DNA from: Idiomarina sp.
Lineage (GTDB): Bacteria; Pseudomonadota; Gammaproteobacteria; Enterobacterales; Alteromonadaceae
Assembly: GCA_020831965.1 (NCBI GenBank)
Contig: JAFIFP010000002.1
Coordinates: 38,001 to 102,000, forward strand
DNA: 64,000 nucleotides
Direction: 5' to 3'
The position numbers and the translations under genes are program-made. Positions within the stretch are counted from its first letter, which is position 1; each line of letters starts with the position of its first letter. Positions 39,168 through 46,502 of this stretch are shown one piece after another. The notes under the pieces were generated by a model, which had not been told where the DNA came from, made no database searches, and saw nothing but the letters and a program-made list of their open reading frames with translations.

Positions 39168-39602
39168 ATGGCTGCGAAGATGACGCAAAGAATTAGCTAC
39201 ATTACCTTGGGTGTGGATGACTTGGCGCGAGCCACCGCATTTTATCGGGATGGCTTAGGGTTGCCGACCAAGGGCATTGTTGGAGAAGAGTTTAATCATG
39301 GAGCTGTTGCGTTTTTTGATTTTCAACCGGGCCTGAGGTTGGCGCTTTGGCCTCGCGAAAGCATTAGCGCGGAGTGTCACGTGCCCTTGGGGCCAAGCGA
39401 TCCCGCGGGCTTTATGCTCGCGCACAATGTCGCTTCAGTAACGGCAGTAGACGAAATTATTGCGCAAGCTGAGAAGGCAGGGGCAAAGATTGTTCGACCT
39501 CCGGCCTATTTCAGTTGGGGAGGATATGGCGGCGTATTTCAAGATCCTGACCAACACCTATGGGAAGTCGTGTGGAATCCGAATGACACTGAATCTACGT
39601 AA
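39168..39602 (+). CDS. VOC-family protein (glyoxalase/bleomycin-resistance fold)
   Basis: The 144-residue product has the vicinal-oxygen-chelate fold, seen in ISYITLGVDDLARATAFYRD at the start and FQDPDQHLWEVVWNPN at the end, with metal-ligand positions in the usual places. This subgroup has no agreed function. It is divergent from fbpA and shares the Fur box region. The ribosome binding site is poor: GGAG is about 14 bases from the ATG. Confidence 0.85.
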   Translation: MAAKMTQRISYITLGVDDLARATAFYRDGLGLPTKGIVGEEFNHGAVAFFDFQPGLRLALWPRESISAECHVPLGPSDPAGFMLAHNVASVTAVDEIIAQAEKAGAKIVRPPAYFSWGGYGGVFQDPDQHLWEVVWNPNDTEST

Positions 39603-39642
39603 TCACTCGGCTAACCTTCACCTAATTACGCTGGAGAACATC

Positions 39643-40398
39643 ATGAAAGTTATACGTACAGTGCTACCACTTCTGTTGCTGGTGATGTCTTTTACCAGTT
39701 CAGCTGCAATTGTTGCAGAAGACTACGAGTATCGTATCGGCGATATGGTGTTTAAAGGCTACGTAGCACGCAATACAAGGCTCGAACAAAGTCTTGGAAC
39801 AGTTTTGATTGTGCATGACTGGGATGGTCCCAATGCTTATGAGCGCGGGCGCGCTGAACAGCTCGCAGCGCTCGGTTACACTGCTTTCGCCATTGATGTT
39901 TATGGTCGCGACAGACAGCCGACAAGTATGCGTGAAAATCAACAACGAGCTGGCGAAATGTACGCGAACCGCGATGTATTTCGTGCACGCTTGTTGGCGG
40001 CGGTAGACGAAGTCAGTCGCATTCCGGGCGGAACCGACAATATTGTGGTGATGGGTTATTGTTTTGGTGGCGCAGCGGCGCTTGAGCTCGCTCGAGCTGG
40101 CGCACCTTTACGCGGTTTCGTGTCGTTTCACGGTGGTTTAAATCTTCCAGAGGGTCAAGACTACTCAGAAACCCAAGGAGCAGTCTTGGTGCTGCATGGT
40201 TCAGCAGACCCAGTCTCGGGTATGACAGATTTAGCCACACTGTTGGATGATTTGAATCGGGCGAATGTCCGCCATGACGCTCATGTCTATGGCGGAGCGT
40301 TGCATTCGTTTACAGTGCCATGGAGTTCCGATTACGATCTTGACGCTGATCGTAAGAGTTGGAATTCGCTGCTGACTTTCCTTAACGAGGTTTTGTAA
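39643..40398 (+). CDS. Exported dienelactone-hydrolase-family protein
   Basis: The 251-residue product has a signal peptide (cleavage near residue 22) and an alpha/beta hydrolase domain of the dienelactone hydrolase family. The catalytic nucleophile is the cysteine in VVMGYCFGGAAAL, the acid is likely the aspartate in HGSADPVSGM, and the histidine lies in YGGALHSFTVP. The frame is open upstream into the VOC gene, but ATG at 39643 has GGAG 8 bases upstream and begins the signal peptide. The substrate is unknown. Confidence 0.9.
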   Translation: MKVIRTVLPLLLLVMSFTSSAAIVAEDYEYRIGDMVFKGYVARNTRLEQSLGTVLIVHDWDGPNAYERGRAEQLAALGYTAFAIDVYGRDRQPTSMRENQQRAGEMYANRDVFRARLLAAVDEVSRIPGGTDNIVVMGYCFGGAAALELARAGAPLRGFVSFHGGLNLPEGQDYSETQGAVLVLHGSADPVSGMTDLATLLDDLNRANVRHDAHVYGGALHSFTVPWSSDYDLDADRKSWNSLLTFLNEVL

Positions 40399-40407
40399 GC
40401 TGAGTTG

Positions 40408-40862
40408 TTAGCTGGCTGCATTGGTGCGGCCAGCTTGCTCCAATGTTTCAACTGCTTGTCCATAACGCGGATGATCTGGAGCAAGTTCTTGCGCTTGCGC
40501 CGCTGCTGCTATGGCTGCTTCGTATTGTCCTTGCCGAAGTAATGCAAAAGCCAAATTATAAAATGCGACCGCTTGGCTAGAGTCGATCGCTATGGCTGTG
40601 CGGTAATGGGACTCTGCTTGCGCAAAGTTGCCCCGACATAAGCAATATTTCCCAACCCCATCGCGCTCGTGGGTTGCTCCGGCCAACGCTTTAAAGCCGC
40701 TTCGTAGCTTTGTTCGGCGATGGTCACTCGACCTTGTTGCTCTAGGGCCCGCTCCGCCACCTTCTTGGTAAGCTGCTTGAGCAGGCCAGCTTCACCTAAA
40801 ATGTCTTCTGGAGAGTCACAGCCTTCAAGCAGCTGGTCGATGAGTTTGTCTGATATTGGCAT
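40408..40862 (-). pseudogene. IS256 transposase N-terminus fused to PA2778-type TPR region, with frameshift
   Basis: The first about 41 codons, with LIDQLLEGCDSPEDILGE then GLLKQLTKKVAERALE, read as the start of an IS256-family transposase. After residue 41 the sequence becomes tetratricopeptide repeats (EQSYEAALKRWPEQPTSAMG), like the C-terminal part of PA2778-type cysteine peptidases. One base appears to be missing near 40640: the first frame runs to a stop at 40590, and the TPR continues in the next frame (RGNFAQAESHYRTAIAIDSS) to 40408. It looks like the product of a deletion that joined an inserted IS256 to the old peptidase gene. The upstream gene is PA2779-like, the usual neighbour. 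Confidence 0.75.
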
Positions 40863-40922
40863 TCTGATATCCTTCTAAGGAGTTGATTAGAATGCCATTT
40901 ACACAGTTATTTTTACACTCTC
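40739..40922 (-). mobile_element. Remnant of an IS256-family insertion sequence
   Basis: On the minus strand, a terminal-repeat-like GAGAGTGTAAAAATAACTGT begins near 40922, followed by a ribosome binding site (GAAGGA) and the first codons of an IS256 transposase. The rest of the element is gone. The outer end falls within the coding region of the PA2779-like gene and supplies its stop codon. Confidence 0.65.
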
Positions 40923-41209
40923 GCGGGCAGTTGGTCGATGCCAGCGGTTAACTCTCTCACTTCAGCGTCAGTCATTGCAGCAACACGCATTACCGCTTCA
41001 TCCGGATTTACACCGAATTGAATTAACTGCTCACGGACATCTTGCCGTTGTAACTGCTCGGTCAGTTGGGCACGGTCAAATCCAGTTCGCGCTTCATGAA
41101 CAATCTCGTGCGTACTAACGATGTCTGCTTGCGTCACTGGACTGTAGCTCGTAGCAAAAGCCAGCGAACCTACAAGCACTGAAAAACCAATAGCACTTAC
41201 TTTACTCAT
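40913..41209 (-). CDS. PA2779-family (DUF6627) small exported protein, C-terminus truncated by IS256
   Basis: The 98-residue product has a signal peptide (about 1-28) and the short helical domain typical of PA2779/DUF6627 proteins: RQDVREQLIQFGVNPDEAVMRVA then MTDAEVRELTAGIDQLP. Full-length relatives end with one more hydrophobic segment that anchors the protein. Here the frame stops right after LPARV, where the IS256 end begins, and the TAA lies in the element. The missing anchor suggests loss of function or a free periplasmic form. Its usual partner, a C39-like peptidase, survives only as a fragment downstream. Confidence 0.75.
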   Translation of the reverse strand: MSKVSAIGFSVLVGSLAFATSYSPVTQADIVSTHEIVHEARTGFDRAQLTEQLQRQDVREQLIQFGVNPDEAVMRVAAMTDAEVRELTAGIDQLPARV

Positions 41210-41434
41210 GATAAATCTCCTGATTAGTATCCCTTTAAGCGTAGCTCAACATTGGTGGTAAGCCAGCTCTAAGAGTCAGAATTTACTTTATTTTTTTAAT
41301 TTTTATGGAGGCTCTCGAATGTTCTTGGTGCGTTCGCAGCGGTCGGCAATTTAATCTATTCTTAGGCTTGGGCCGTAGGCCATTAGAAATGGAGATGTAT
41401 AGATAATTAGGCACTTCACCAACAAGGATTTTTC

Positions 41435-42976
41435 ATGAGCCAACCTATTATTGCGAATAATAAGCCAGCAAAAGTGACGTTAGAAAAGGGCCGCGAGTAC
41501 GCATTCTGCCGATGCGGTCGGTCAAAGGATCAGCCTTTTTGCGACGGTTCTCATGCGGGCAGCGGGTTTACGCCAAAGATGTTTAAAGCCGAAGATAGCG
41601 GTGACTTCTATTTGTGTCAGTGCAAACAGACCGGAGATGCGCCGTTTTGCGATGGTACGCATAAGCAATTCAGTCAGGATCAGATTGGTAAAGAAGCGCC
41701 TGAAGTCAAAACTACCGATGCTGGCAAGCCAAAGGCAAAAGCCACAAAAGAGGAACCGACCGTTGAGTTTATTCACCAGTTGGCGAAAGACGGTTTAAAG
41801 ACTGTGGGTAAGCATGGTCCGATGGTTGCGATGGGCGTGCCGCGATATGAACTTCCGCACTGGGATCAACTGCAGATTATGGTCGCACAAATGGCGACTA
41901 AGCCATTGATGGAAGATGTTGCGGTCGATACCAAGTTAATTATCGGCCCCGAGGCCAAGAAGCCACTCCAACTCGATATCCCGTTGTTTGTTTCCGACAT
42001 GAGTTTTGGCGCGCTGTCGCCAGAGGCAAAAATTGCCTTGGCTAAAGGGGCTAATTTAGCAGGAACGGGCATTTGCTCGGGGGAAGGCGGCATGCTGCCA
42101 GCAGAGCAACAGGCTAATAGCCGTTACTTTTATGAACTAGCCAGTGCCAAGTTTGGGTACACCGAAGAGCTGCTACTACACATTCAAGCCTTTCACTTTA
42201 AAGGCGGGCAGGGAGCGAAAACCGGCACAGGAGGTCACTTACCAGGAGTAAAGAACACAGAGCAGATTGCTGCGGTGCGCAACCTTAAAGCGGGAGAGTC
42301 GGCTGTTTCTCCGCCGGCATTTAAAGACTTATCTAGTGTTGGCGACTTCCGTAAATTTGCAGATCGCGTTCGAGAGATCACCGGCGGTATACCTGTTGGC
42401 TTTAAGCTCAGTGCGAATCATATTGAGCGCGATGTTCAATTTGCGCTAGATGCGGGAGCCGATTACATCATCCTTGACGGTCGAGGAGGAGGAACAGGTG
42501 CCGCTCCCGAAATGTTCCGTAATCATATCAGTGTGCCGACCATACCGGCACTTGCGCGAGCTCGACGATACCTTGATGCGCAAGGGGCAAGTGGTCGCGT
42601 TACTCTGATTATCACTGGCGGGTTGCGAGTTCCGGTGGATTTCGTGAAGGCCATGGCACTTGGCGCTGACGGGATTGCGCTGTCCAATAGCGCGATTCAA
42701 GCAATCGGCTGTGTTGGAGCGCGAATTTGTCATACCAATAATTGCCCAACCGGAATCGCAACTCAGCGTGAAGACTTGCGGAAACGCCTGAATATTGAAG
42801 AGTCAGCGATACAGCTGAAGAACTTCTTTGAAGCCTCGGTAGAGCTTATGCAGGTTATGGCGAGAGCATGTGGGCATGACGCTTTAAATCAGTTCAACAT
42901 GAATGACCTTGCCACATGGCATCGTGAGGTGGCGCATTTGACTGGTGTGAGTTATGCGGGTGTCAGTTCCACGTGA
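41435..42976 (+). CDS. CDGSH iron-sulfur / FMN-binding glutamate synthase-like fusion
   Basis: This 513-residue protein joins two CDGSH-type iron-sulfur motifs (CRCGRSKDQPFCDGSH near residues 25-40 and CQCKQTGDAPFCDGTH near 61-76) to a glutamate synthase FMN barrel (about 115-500). The barrel has SDMSFGALSPEAKIALA, GEGGMLPAEQ, GGTGAAPEMF and a 3Fe-4S-type cysteine cluster in CVGARICHTNNCPTGIA. No amidotransferase domain is present, so it would not use glutamine by itself. The natural reaction is unknown. It appears monocistronic. Confidence 0.9.
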   Translation: MSQPIIANNKPAKVTLEKGREYAFCRCGRSKDQPFCDGSHAGSGFTPKMFKAEDSGDFYLCQCKQTGDAPFCDGTHKQFSQDQIGKEAPEVKTTDAGKPKAKATKEEPTVEFIHQLAKDGLKTVGKHGPMVAMGVPRYELPHWDQLQIMVAQMATKPLMEDVAVDTKLIIGPEAKKPLQLDIPLFVSDMSFGALSPEAKIALAKGANLAGTGICSGEGGMLPAEQQANSRYFYELASAKFGYTEELLLHIQAFHFKGGQGAKTGTGGHLPGVKNTEQIAAVRNLKAGESAVSPPAFKDLSSVGDFRKFADRVREITGGIPVGFKLSANHIERDVQFALDAGADYIILDGRGGGTGAAPEMFRNHISVPTIPALARARRYLDAQGASGRVTLIITGGLRVPVDFVKAMALGADGIALSNSAIQAIGCVGARICHTNNCPTGIATQREDLRKRLNIEESAIQLKNFFEASVELMQVMARACGHDALNQFNMNDLATWHREVAHLTGVSYAGVSST

Positions 42977-42988
42977 ACTTTGAATAGT

Positions 42989-43213
42989 GAGGCGGAATGC
43001 TCGCCCCATCCCTGGGGCTCGACCTACGGCCCGCACTACGTGCGTCCAAAACGGCTCCCGGCGTTCTTCGAAGCAAAGAGAGTCGAACCACATAGGTGGT
43101 TCTTCTGAATGAGGCGGAATGCTCGCCCCATCCCTGGGGCTCGGCCTGCGGCCCGCACTACGTGCGTCCAAAAATGTTCCTGACATTTTTGTCGAACCAG
43201 ATAGGTGGTTCTC
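42989..43213. repeat. Two-copy direct repeat downstream of tRNA-Phe
   Basis: Two imperfect copies start at 42989 and 43111. Each begins GAGGCGGAATGCTCGCCCCA, continues with a shared stretch to about GTGCGTCCAAAA, then a variable stem, then GTCGAACCA-N-ATAGGTGGTTCT. The opening GAGGCGGAAT and the GAACCA piece match the plus-strand T-arm end of the adjacent tRNA-Phe gene. Such tRNA-linked repeats resemble in concept those after E. coli tyrT. Open frames here are not genes. Confidence 0.75.
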
Positions 43214-43229
43214 ATCCGGCGTCTAAACC

Positions 43230-43274
43230 CCAAATACCAAAAAACCGCCACTAGGGCGGTTTTTTGGTATTTGG
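43230..43274. terminator. Terminator of tRNA-Phe with a 20-bp perfect stem
   Basis: CCAAATACCAAAAAACCGCC (43230-43249) pairs perfectly with 43255-43274 around a five-base loop. The right arm includes the CCA-encoding bases of the tRNA gene, so on the minus-strand transcript the hairpin starts at the tRNA CCA end. A run of six T in each direction makes it potentially bidirectional. Confidence 0.9.
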
Positions 43275-43347
43275 TGCCCAGAGGCGGAATCGAACCACCG
43301 ACACGGGGATTTTCAATCCCCTGCTCTACCAACTGAGCTATCTGGGC
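43272..43347 (-). tRNA. tRNA-Phe (GAA)
   Basis: The 76-base gene reads GCCCAGATAGCTCAGTTGGT at its 5' end and folds into a standard cloverleaf with acceptor stem GCCCAGA/TCTGGGC, the T-loop TTCGATT, and an encoded CCA. The anticodon GAA occupies 43314-43312, flanked by T and AA. It has its own promoter just after proA and ends at a strong hairpin. Confidence 0.98.
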
Positions 43348-43368
43348 CTGTCTTTGACAGCGGGCGGT

Positions 43369-43397
43369 ATTAAACGAGTTTTCGTGCTCGCTGTCAA
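43369..43397 (-). promoter_or_regulatory. Strong promoter of tRNA-Phe with GC-rich discriminator
   Basis: On the minus strand a perfect -35 TTGACA (43397-43392) and a -10 TTTAAT (43374-43369) are 17 bases apart. The following ACCGCCCGC is a GC-rich discriminator of the kind that makes stable-RNA promoters sensitive to ppGpp. Confidence 0.8.
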
Positions 43398-43401
43398 GCG
43401 A

Positions 43402-44655
43402 CTATTCGCGAATTTGTCCTGTACCGGTCACGACAAACTTCTCTGTAGTTAGCGATTGTAAGCCCATAGGGCCATATGCGTGGAGCTTCGAGGTGGAAAT
43501 CCCGATCTCTGCACCAAGGCCTAATTGACCGCCGTCTGAGAAGCGTGACGAGGTATTCCACATGGTCACGGCTGAATCAATGTCTGCAATGAAGCGTCTT
43601 GCCGTGGCTTCATTCTCAGTAGAAATAACGTCCGTATGACCACTTGAGAACGTCTCTAGGTGAGCGATAGCACCGTCGTAATCTTTTACTACGCGAATAG
43701 CGATTTCTAAGGCCAAGTACTCAACGCCAAAATCTTCATCTGCGATAGCTTCAGCATTGTCGAAAAAGCTAATTGAGCGCTTACACGCATGAACTTTCAC
43801 CTGCTTCTCAGCAAGAGCTTGGGCCACCATTGGCAAGAATTTCTCAGAAATCTCCTCATGAACTAACAGGCCTTCGAGCGCATTACACACCCCTGTGCGT
43901 TGTGTCTTACCGTTTAAGAGTAGACGCAAGGCTTTGTCGAGGTCGGCGTCTTTGTCTACGTAGAGGTGACAGACTCCCTTGTAATGCTGAATCACCGGGA
44001 TTTTGCTGTTATCGCTGACATAATGAATCAAACCTTCTCCGCCGCGCGGGATAACGAGGTCAATATGATCCTTCTGTTTCAGCAGCTCAGCCATAAGGTC
44101 ACGGTCGGGCGTTGGTACGACAGTCAGCACATCCTTATTAATTCCAGAAGCTTCAAGCGCTTCATGCATGGCTTCGGCTATCACTTTACTCGTACCAATA
44201 GCTTCGCGACCACAGCGTAAAATAGCGGCGTTACCTGACTTGAAGCACAGTGCGCCAGCGTCGGCGGTGACGTTTGGACGCGCTTCGTAAATCATACAAA
44301 TCACACCAAGGGGAATGCGCATTTTATCGATCCGCATGCCGTTCGGGCGTTCCTCGAGCAGGTAGCTATCGCCTACCGGATCAGGCAGGGCAATAATGGC
44401 TTCGATCGCTTGTGCCATATCTTCAACCCGCGCTTCGTCGAGGGCTAGGCGATCCATCATGGCATCATCAAGACCCTTCTCTTTTCCGGCCTTCAAATCG
44501 TCTTGATTGGCGGCGAGAATCGCTCCCATATGCTTTCGAATAGAATCAGCCATACGTTGCAGAGCTTGATTCTTTTTTTCTGTGGAAAGGGTCGCAATAG
44601 TGCGCGCTGCAACAGCAGCACGTTTTGAAATATCTGTCGCTAATTGGTTATTCAT
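43402..44655 (-). CDS. proA: Glutamate-5-semialdehyde dehydrogenase (gamma-glutamyl phosphate reductase)
   Basis: ProA reduces glutamyl 5-phosphate to the semialdehyde with NADPH, the second step of proline synthesis. The 417-residue length is normal. The catalytic cysteine lies in KTQRTGVCNALEGLLVH, and other family segments are ICMIYEARPNVTADAGALC, FKSGNAAILRCGREA and the end of the protein LGLGAEIGISTSKLHAYGPM. The start overlaps the proB stop by 4 bases, a classic proBA operon. It is followed by tRNA-Phe, which has its own promoter. Confidence 0.97.
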   Translation of the reverse strand: MNNQLATDISKRAAVAARTIATLSTEKKNQALQRMADSIRKHMGAILAANQDDLKAGKEKGLDDAMMDRLALDEARVEDMAQAIEAIIALPDPVGDSYLLEERPNGMRIDKMRIPLGVICMIYEARPNVTADAGALCFKSGNAAILRCGREAIGTSKVIAEAMHEALEASGINKDVLTVVPTPDRDLMAELLKQKDHIDLVIPRGGEGLIHYVSDNSKIPVIQHYKGVCHLYVDKDADLDKALRLLLNGKTQRTGVCNALEGLLVHEEISEKFLPMVAQALAEKQVKVHACKRSISFFDNAEAIADEDFGVEYLALEIAIRVVKDYDGAIAHLETFSSGHTDVISTENEATARRFIADIDSAVTMWNTSSRFSDGGQLGLGAEIGISTSKLHAYGPMGLQSLTTEKFVVTGTGQIRE

Positions 44656-45770
44656 ACTTTACTCCATAACATCAAATCGTCGCGGTGAATGACTTCACTG
44701 ATTGGGCTGTAGCCGTAAGTCTCAGCGATCTTGCTGCCGGTTTGCCCCTTCAGGTGGAGGAGCTCATGGGAACTGTACCGGCAGATTCCCTTTGCGATCG
44801 TTTCGGTGTTTTCTGCGCTACGAATTAGCACAGCATCGCCGCGGTCAAAGTTGCCCTGAATATCGACGATGCCCGTTGTAAGTAATGACGCGCCTTCGTC
44901 CCGAATCGCTTCAACGGTGCGCGAGTCCACGAGTACTTCACCTTGTGCAATCAAGGTGTGACGTAACCAGTGTTTCTTATTACTTAGCGGGTTTTCTCGA
45001 GCCTTAAACAAGGTCCCGGGGTTCTCGTTGCGTAAGAGCACCTCAAACTTGGTGCCTTTACGGCCATTGAGAATATAAGTATCTATGCCGTGAGCGGTGG
45101 CTTTCTCGGCGGCTTCAACTTTAGTCCGCATGCCGCCAGTGCCAACTGCACTTGCAGACCCACCGGCCAGGGCATAAATACTTTGATCAATGATGTCCAC
45201 TTCAGGAATAAGCGTGGCATCAGCATGTTTGTTCGGATCTTTGTCGTATAGACCATCAATGTCAGAACAAATAAAGAGTGCATCTGCGTCGACCACCGTT
45301 GCAACCATGGCTGCAAGGTTATCGTTATCACCCACTTTCAAGTCATCTGTTGCTAACGCGTCGTTCTCATTAGCAATTGGCATAATGCCTTGCTCAAGCA
45401 AGGTGTTTACACTGTTGCGAATACTGATGTAGCGCTCACGATCCCGCAGATCGTCATGGGTCATCAGTACTTGAGCGCAGGGGAAGTCGAAAAAGCGAGA
45501 CCAGCTTTCCATCACATGGGTTTGCCCAACAGCCGCCATAGCCTTTTTAAGCACCACGGGAATTGGTTTCTTTTCGTCGAACTTGAAGTGGTGACGTCCA
45601 GCCGCAACTGAACCAGAAGAGACCAAGACAATCTCTTGGCCGCGCTCGCGACACTCGTTAATAAAGCGAGCAATAGCAAGTAAGTATTTTGAACTGCAGC
45701 CTTTACCATCTGGCGCAATAAGAGCACTGCCGACTTTTATAACTGCTCTTCGCCAGGTTGGTATCTTCAT
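44652..45770 (-). CDS. proB: Glutamate 5-kinase
   Basis: ProB phosphorylates glutamate, the first and feedback-inhibited step of proline synthesis. The 372-residue product has an amino-acid kinase domain (about 1-260) with VIKVGSALIAPDGKG, FPIANENDALATDDLK-like region (PIANENDALATDDLKVGDND), and GTGGMRTKVEAAEKA, followed by a C-terminal PUA domain (about 280-365). The length including PUA equals E. coli ProB. A GGGGAG ribosome binding site precedes the ATG. It is the first gene of proBA. Confidence 0.97.
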   Translation of the reverse strand: MKIPTWRRAVIKVGSALIAPDGKGCSSKYLLAIARFINECRERGQEIVLVSSGSVAAGRHHFKFDEKKPIPVVLKKAMAAVGQTHVMESWSRFFDFPCAQVLMTHDDLRDRERYISIRNSVNTLLEQGIMPIANENDALATDDLKVGDNDNLAAMVATVVDADALFICSDIDGLYDKDPNKHADATLIPEVDIIDQSIYALAGGSASAVGTGGMRTKVEAAEKATAHGIDTYILNGRKGTKFEVLLRNENPGTLFKARENPLSNKKHWLRHTLIAQGEVLVDSRTVEAIRDEGASLLTTGIVDIQGNFDRGDAVLIRSAENTETIAKGICRYSSHELLHLKGQTGSKIAETYGYSPISEVIHRDDLMLWSKV

Positions 45771-46109
45771 AGATAACTCCCCGTTTAATCATTGATGTTG
45801 CTTTTCGCTGATGTGATTCCTCGTAAGCATCTCATCGAGCGGTTCCAACTATAAGTCTCCAGCGCAAGGCGAAGCTTCGCAATGCGCCCACTAAGTGAGA
45901 GCAAACTGCTGGAATTACTCTGTTGAGAGTAGTTGAAATTGCCACAAGTGTTTAAGTTAGAACTTACGTCAGCACTTAAAAATTGAGCGCGTAGCTTAAC
46001 ATTTCTGGCCTGTTTGAGCCACGCGCGAGGGGACAGAGGAATTTAGGAAAGCCTTGTTTTACTGTATTTTTATTCATTTAGTTACGCTGGCATTTTGTTC
46101 CTAACTTAA
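45771..46109. other. Gene-free stretch upstream of proB
   Basis: No credible coding frame is seen in these 339 bases. The only marked structure is a 26-base dyad at 45862-45887. Promoters for proB probably lie here, but none stands out clearly enough to mark. Confidence 0.5.
45862..45887. repeat. 26-bp dyad upstream of proB
   Basis: GCGCA-AGG-CGAAGCTTCG-CAA-TGCGC is symmetric around its centre except for the AGG/CAA pair of triplets. It could be a protein-binding site or a hairpin in a leader RNA. It has no T-run, so it is not a terminator. Confidence 0.6.
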
Positions 46110-46382
46110 TTACTTTTCAGGAGGTGTGTAACCTTCGATTTCAATATCCTTTCCTTCAAATAGGAAGGCAACCATCTCTTGCTCTAGAAATGCGCGGGCG
46201 CTTGGATCCATTAAATTCAGGCGTTTCTCATTGATAAGCATCGTTTGTTTCTGCTGCCACTCAGTCCAAGCTGCTTGGGATATGTTGTCAAAAATTCGCT
46301 TACCAAGCTCTCCCGGATAGAGTTGAAAGGCTAAAGCGGGCGCTTCTTTCTTTAAATACTTACAAAATACGGTACGAGTCAT
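46110..46382 (-). CDS. yggX: Fe(2+)-trafficking / oxidative-damage protection protein YggX
   Basis: YggX is a small cytoplasmic protein that helps protect iron-sulfur clusters and DNA from iron-driven oxidation. The 90-residue product has the family start [20 protein letters not shown] with a conserved cysteine, and [20 protein letters not shown]. The length is normal. It follows mutY on the same strand after 120 bases, the mutY-yggX order conserved in gammaproteobacteria. Confidence 0.97.
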   Translation of the reverse strand: MTRTVFCKYLKKEAPALAFQLYPGELGKRIFDNISQAAWTEWQQKQTMLINEKRLNLMDPSARAFLEQEMVAFLFEGKDIEIEGYTPPEK

Positions 46383-46502
46383 CAGGGTTTCCTCTCTAAT
46401 TGCTATTCATTTGAGTGAATTTTTAGCGGCCTTGGCTGCATATTAATCTAAATATTTAAGTCTATTTGCATATTCAATACAGGCTATAAGTTTCATGTAT
46501 AC

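Noticed and set aside
40410..40435. Inverted repeat AGCTGGC...GCCAGCT at the end of the TPR fragment as a terminator
   Set aside because: No T-run follows in either direction and the loop is 12 bases, so it is not a convincing terminator.
42884..43332. Open frames of about 98-100 residues on the minus strand across the tRNA-Phe repeats
   Set aside because: They run through the direct repeats, the terminator and the tRNA itself. The similar protein segments simply reflect the repeated DNA.
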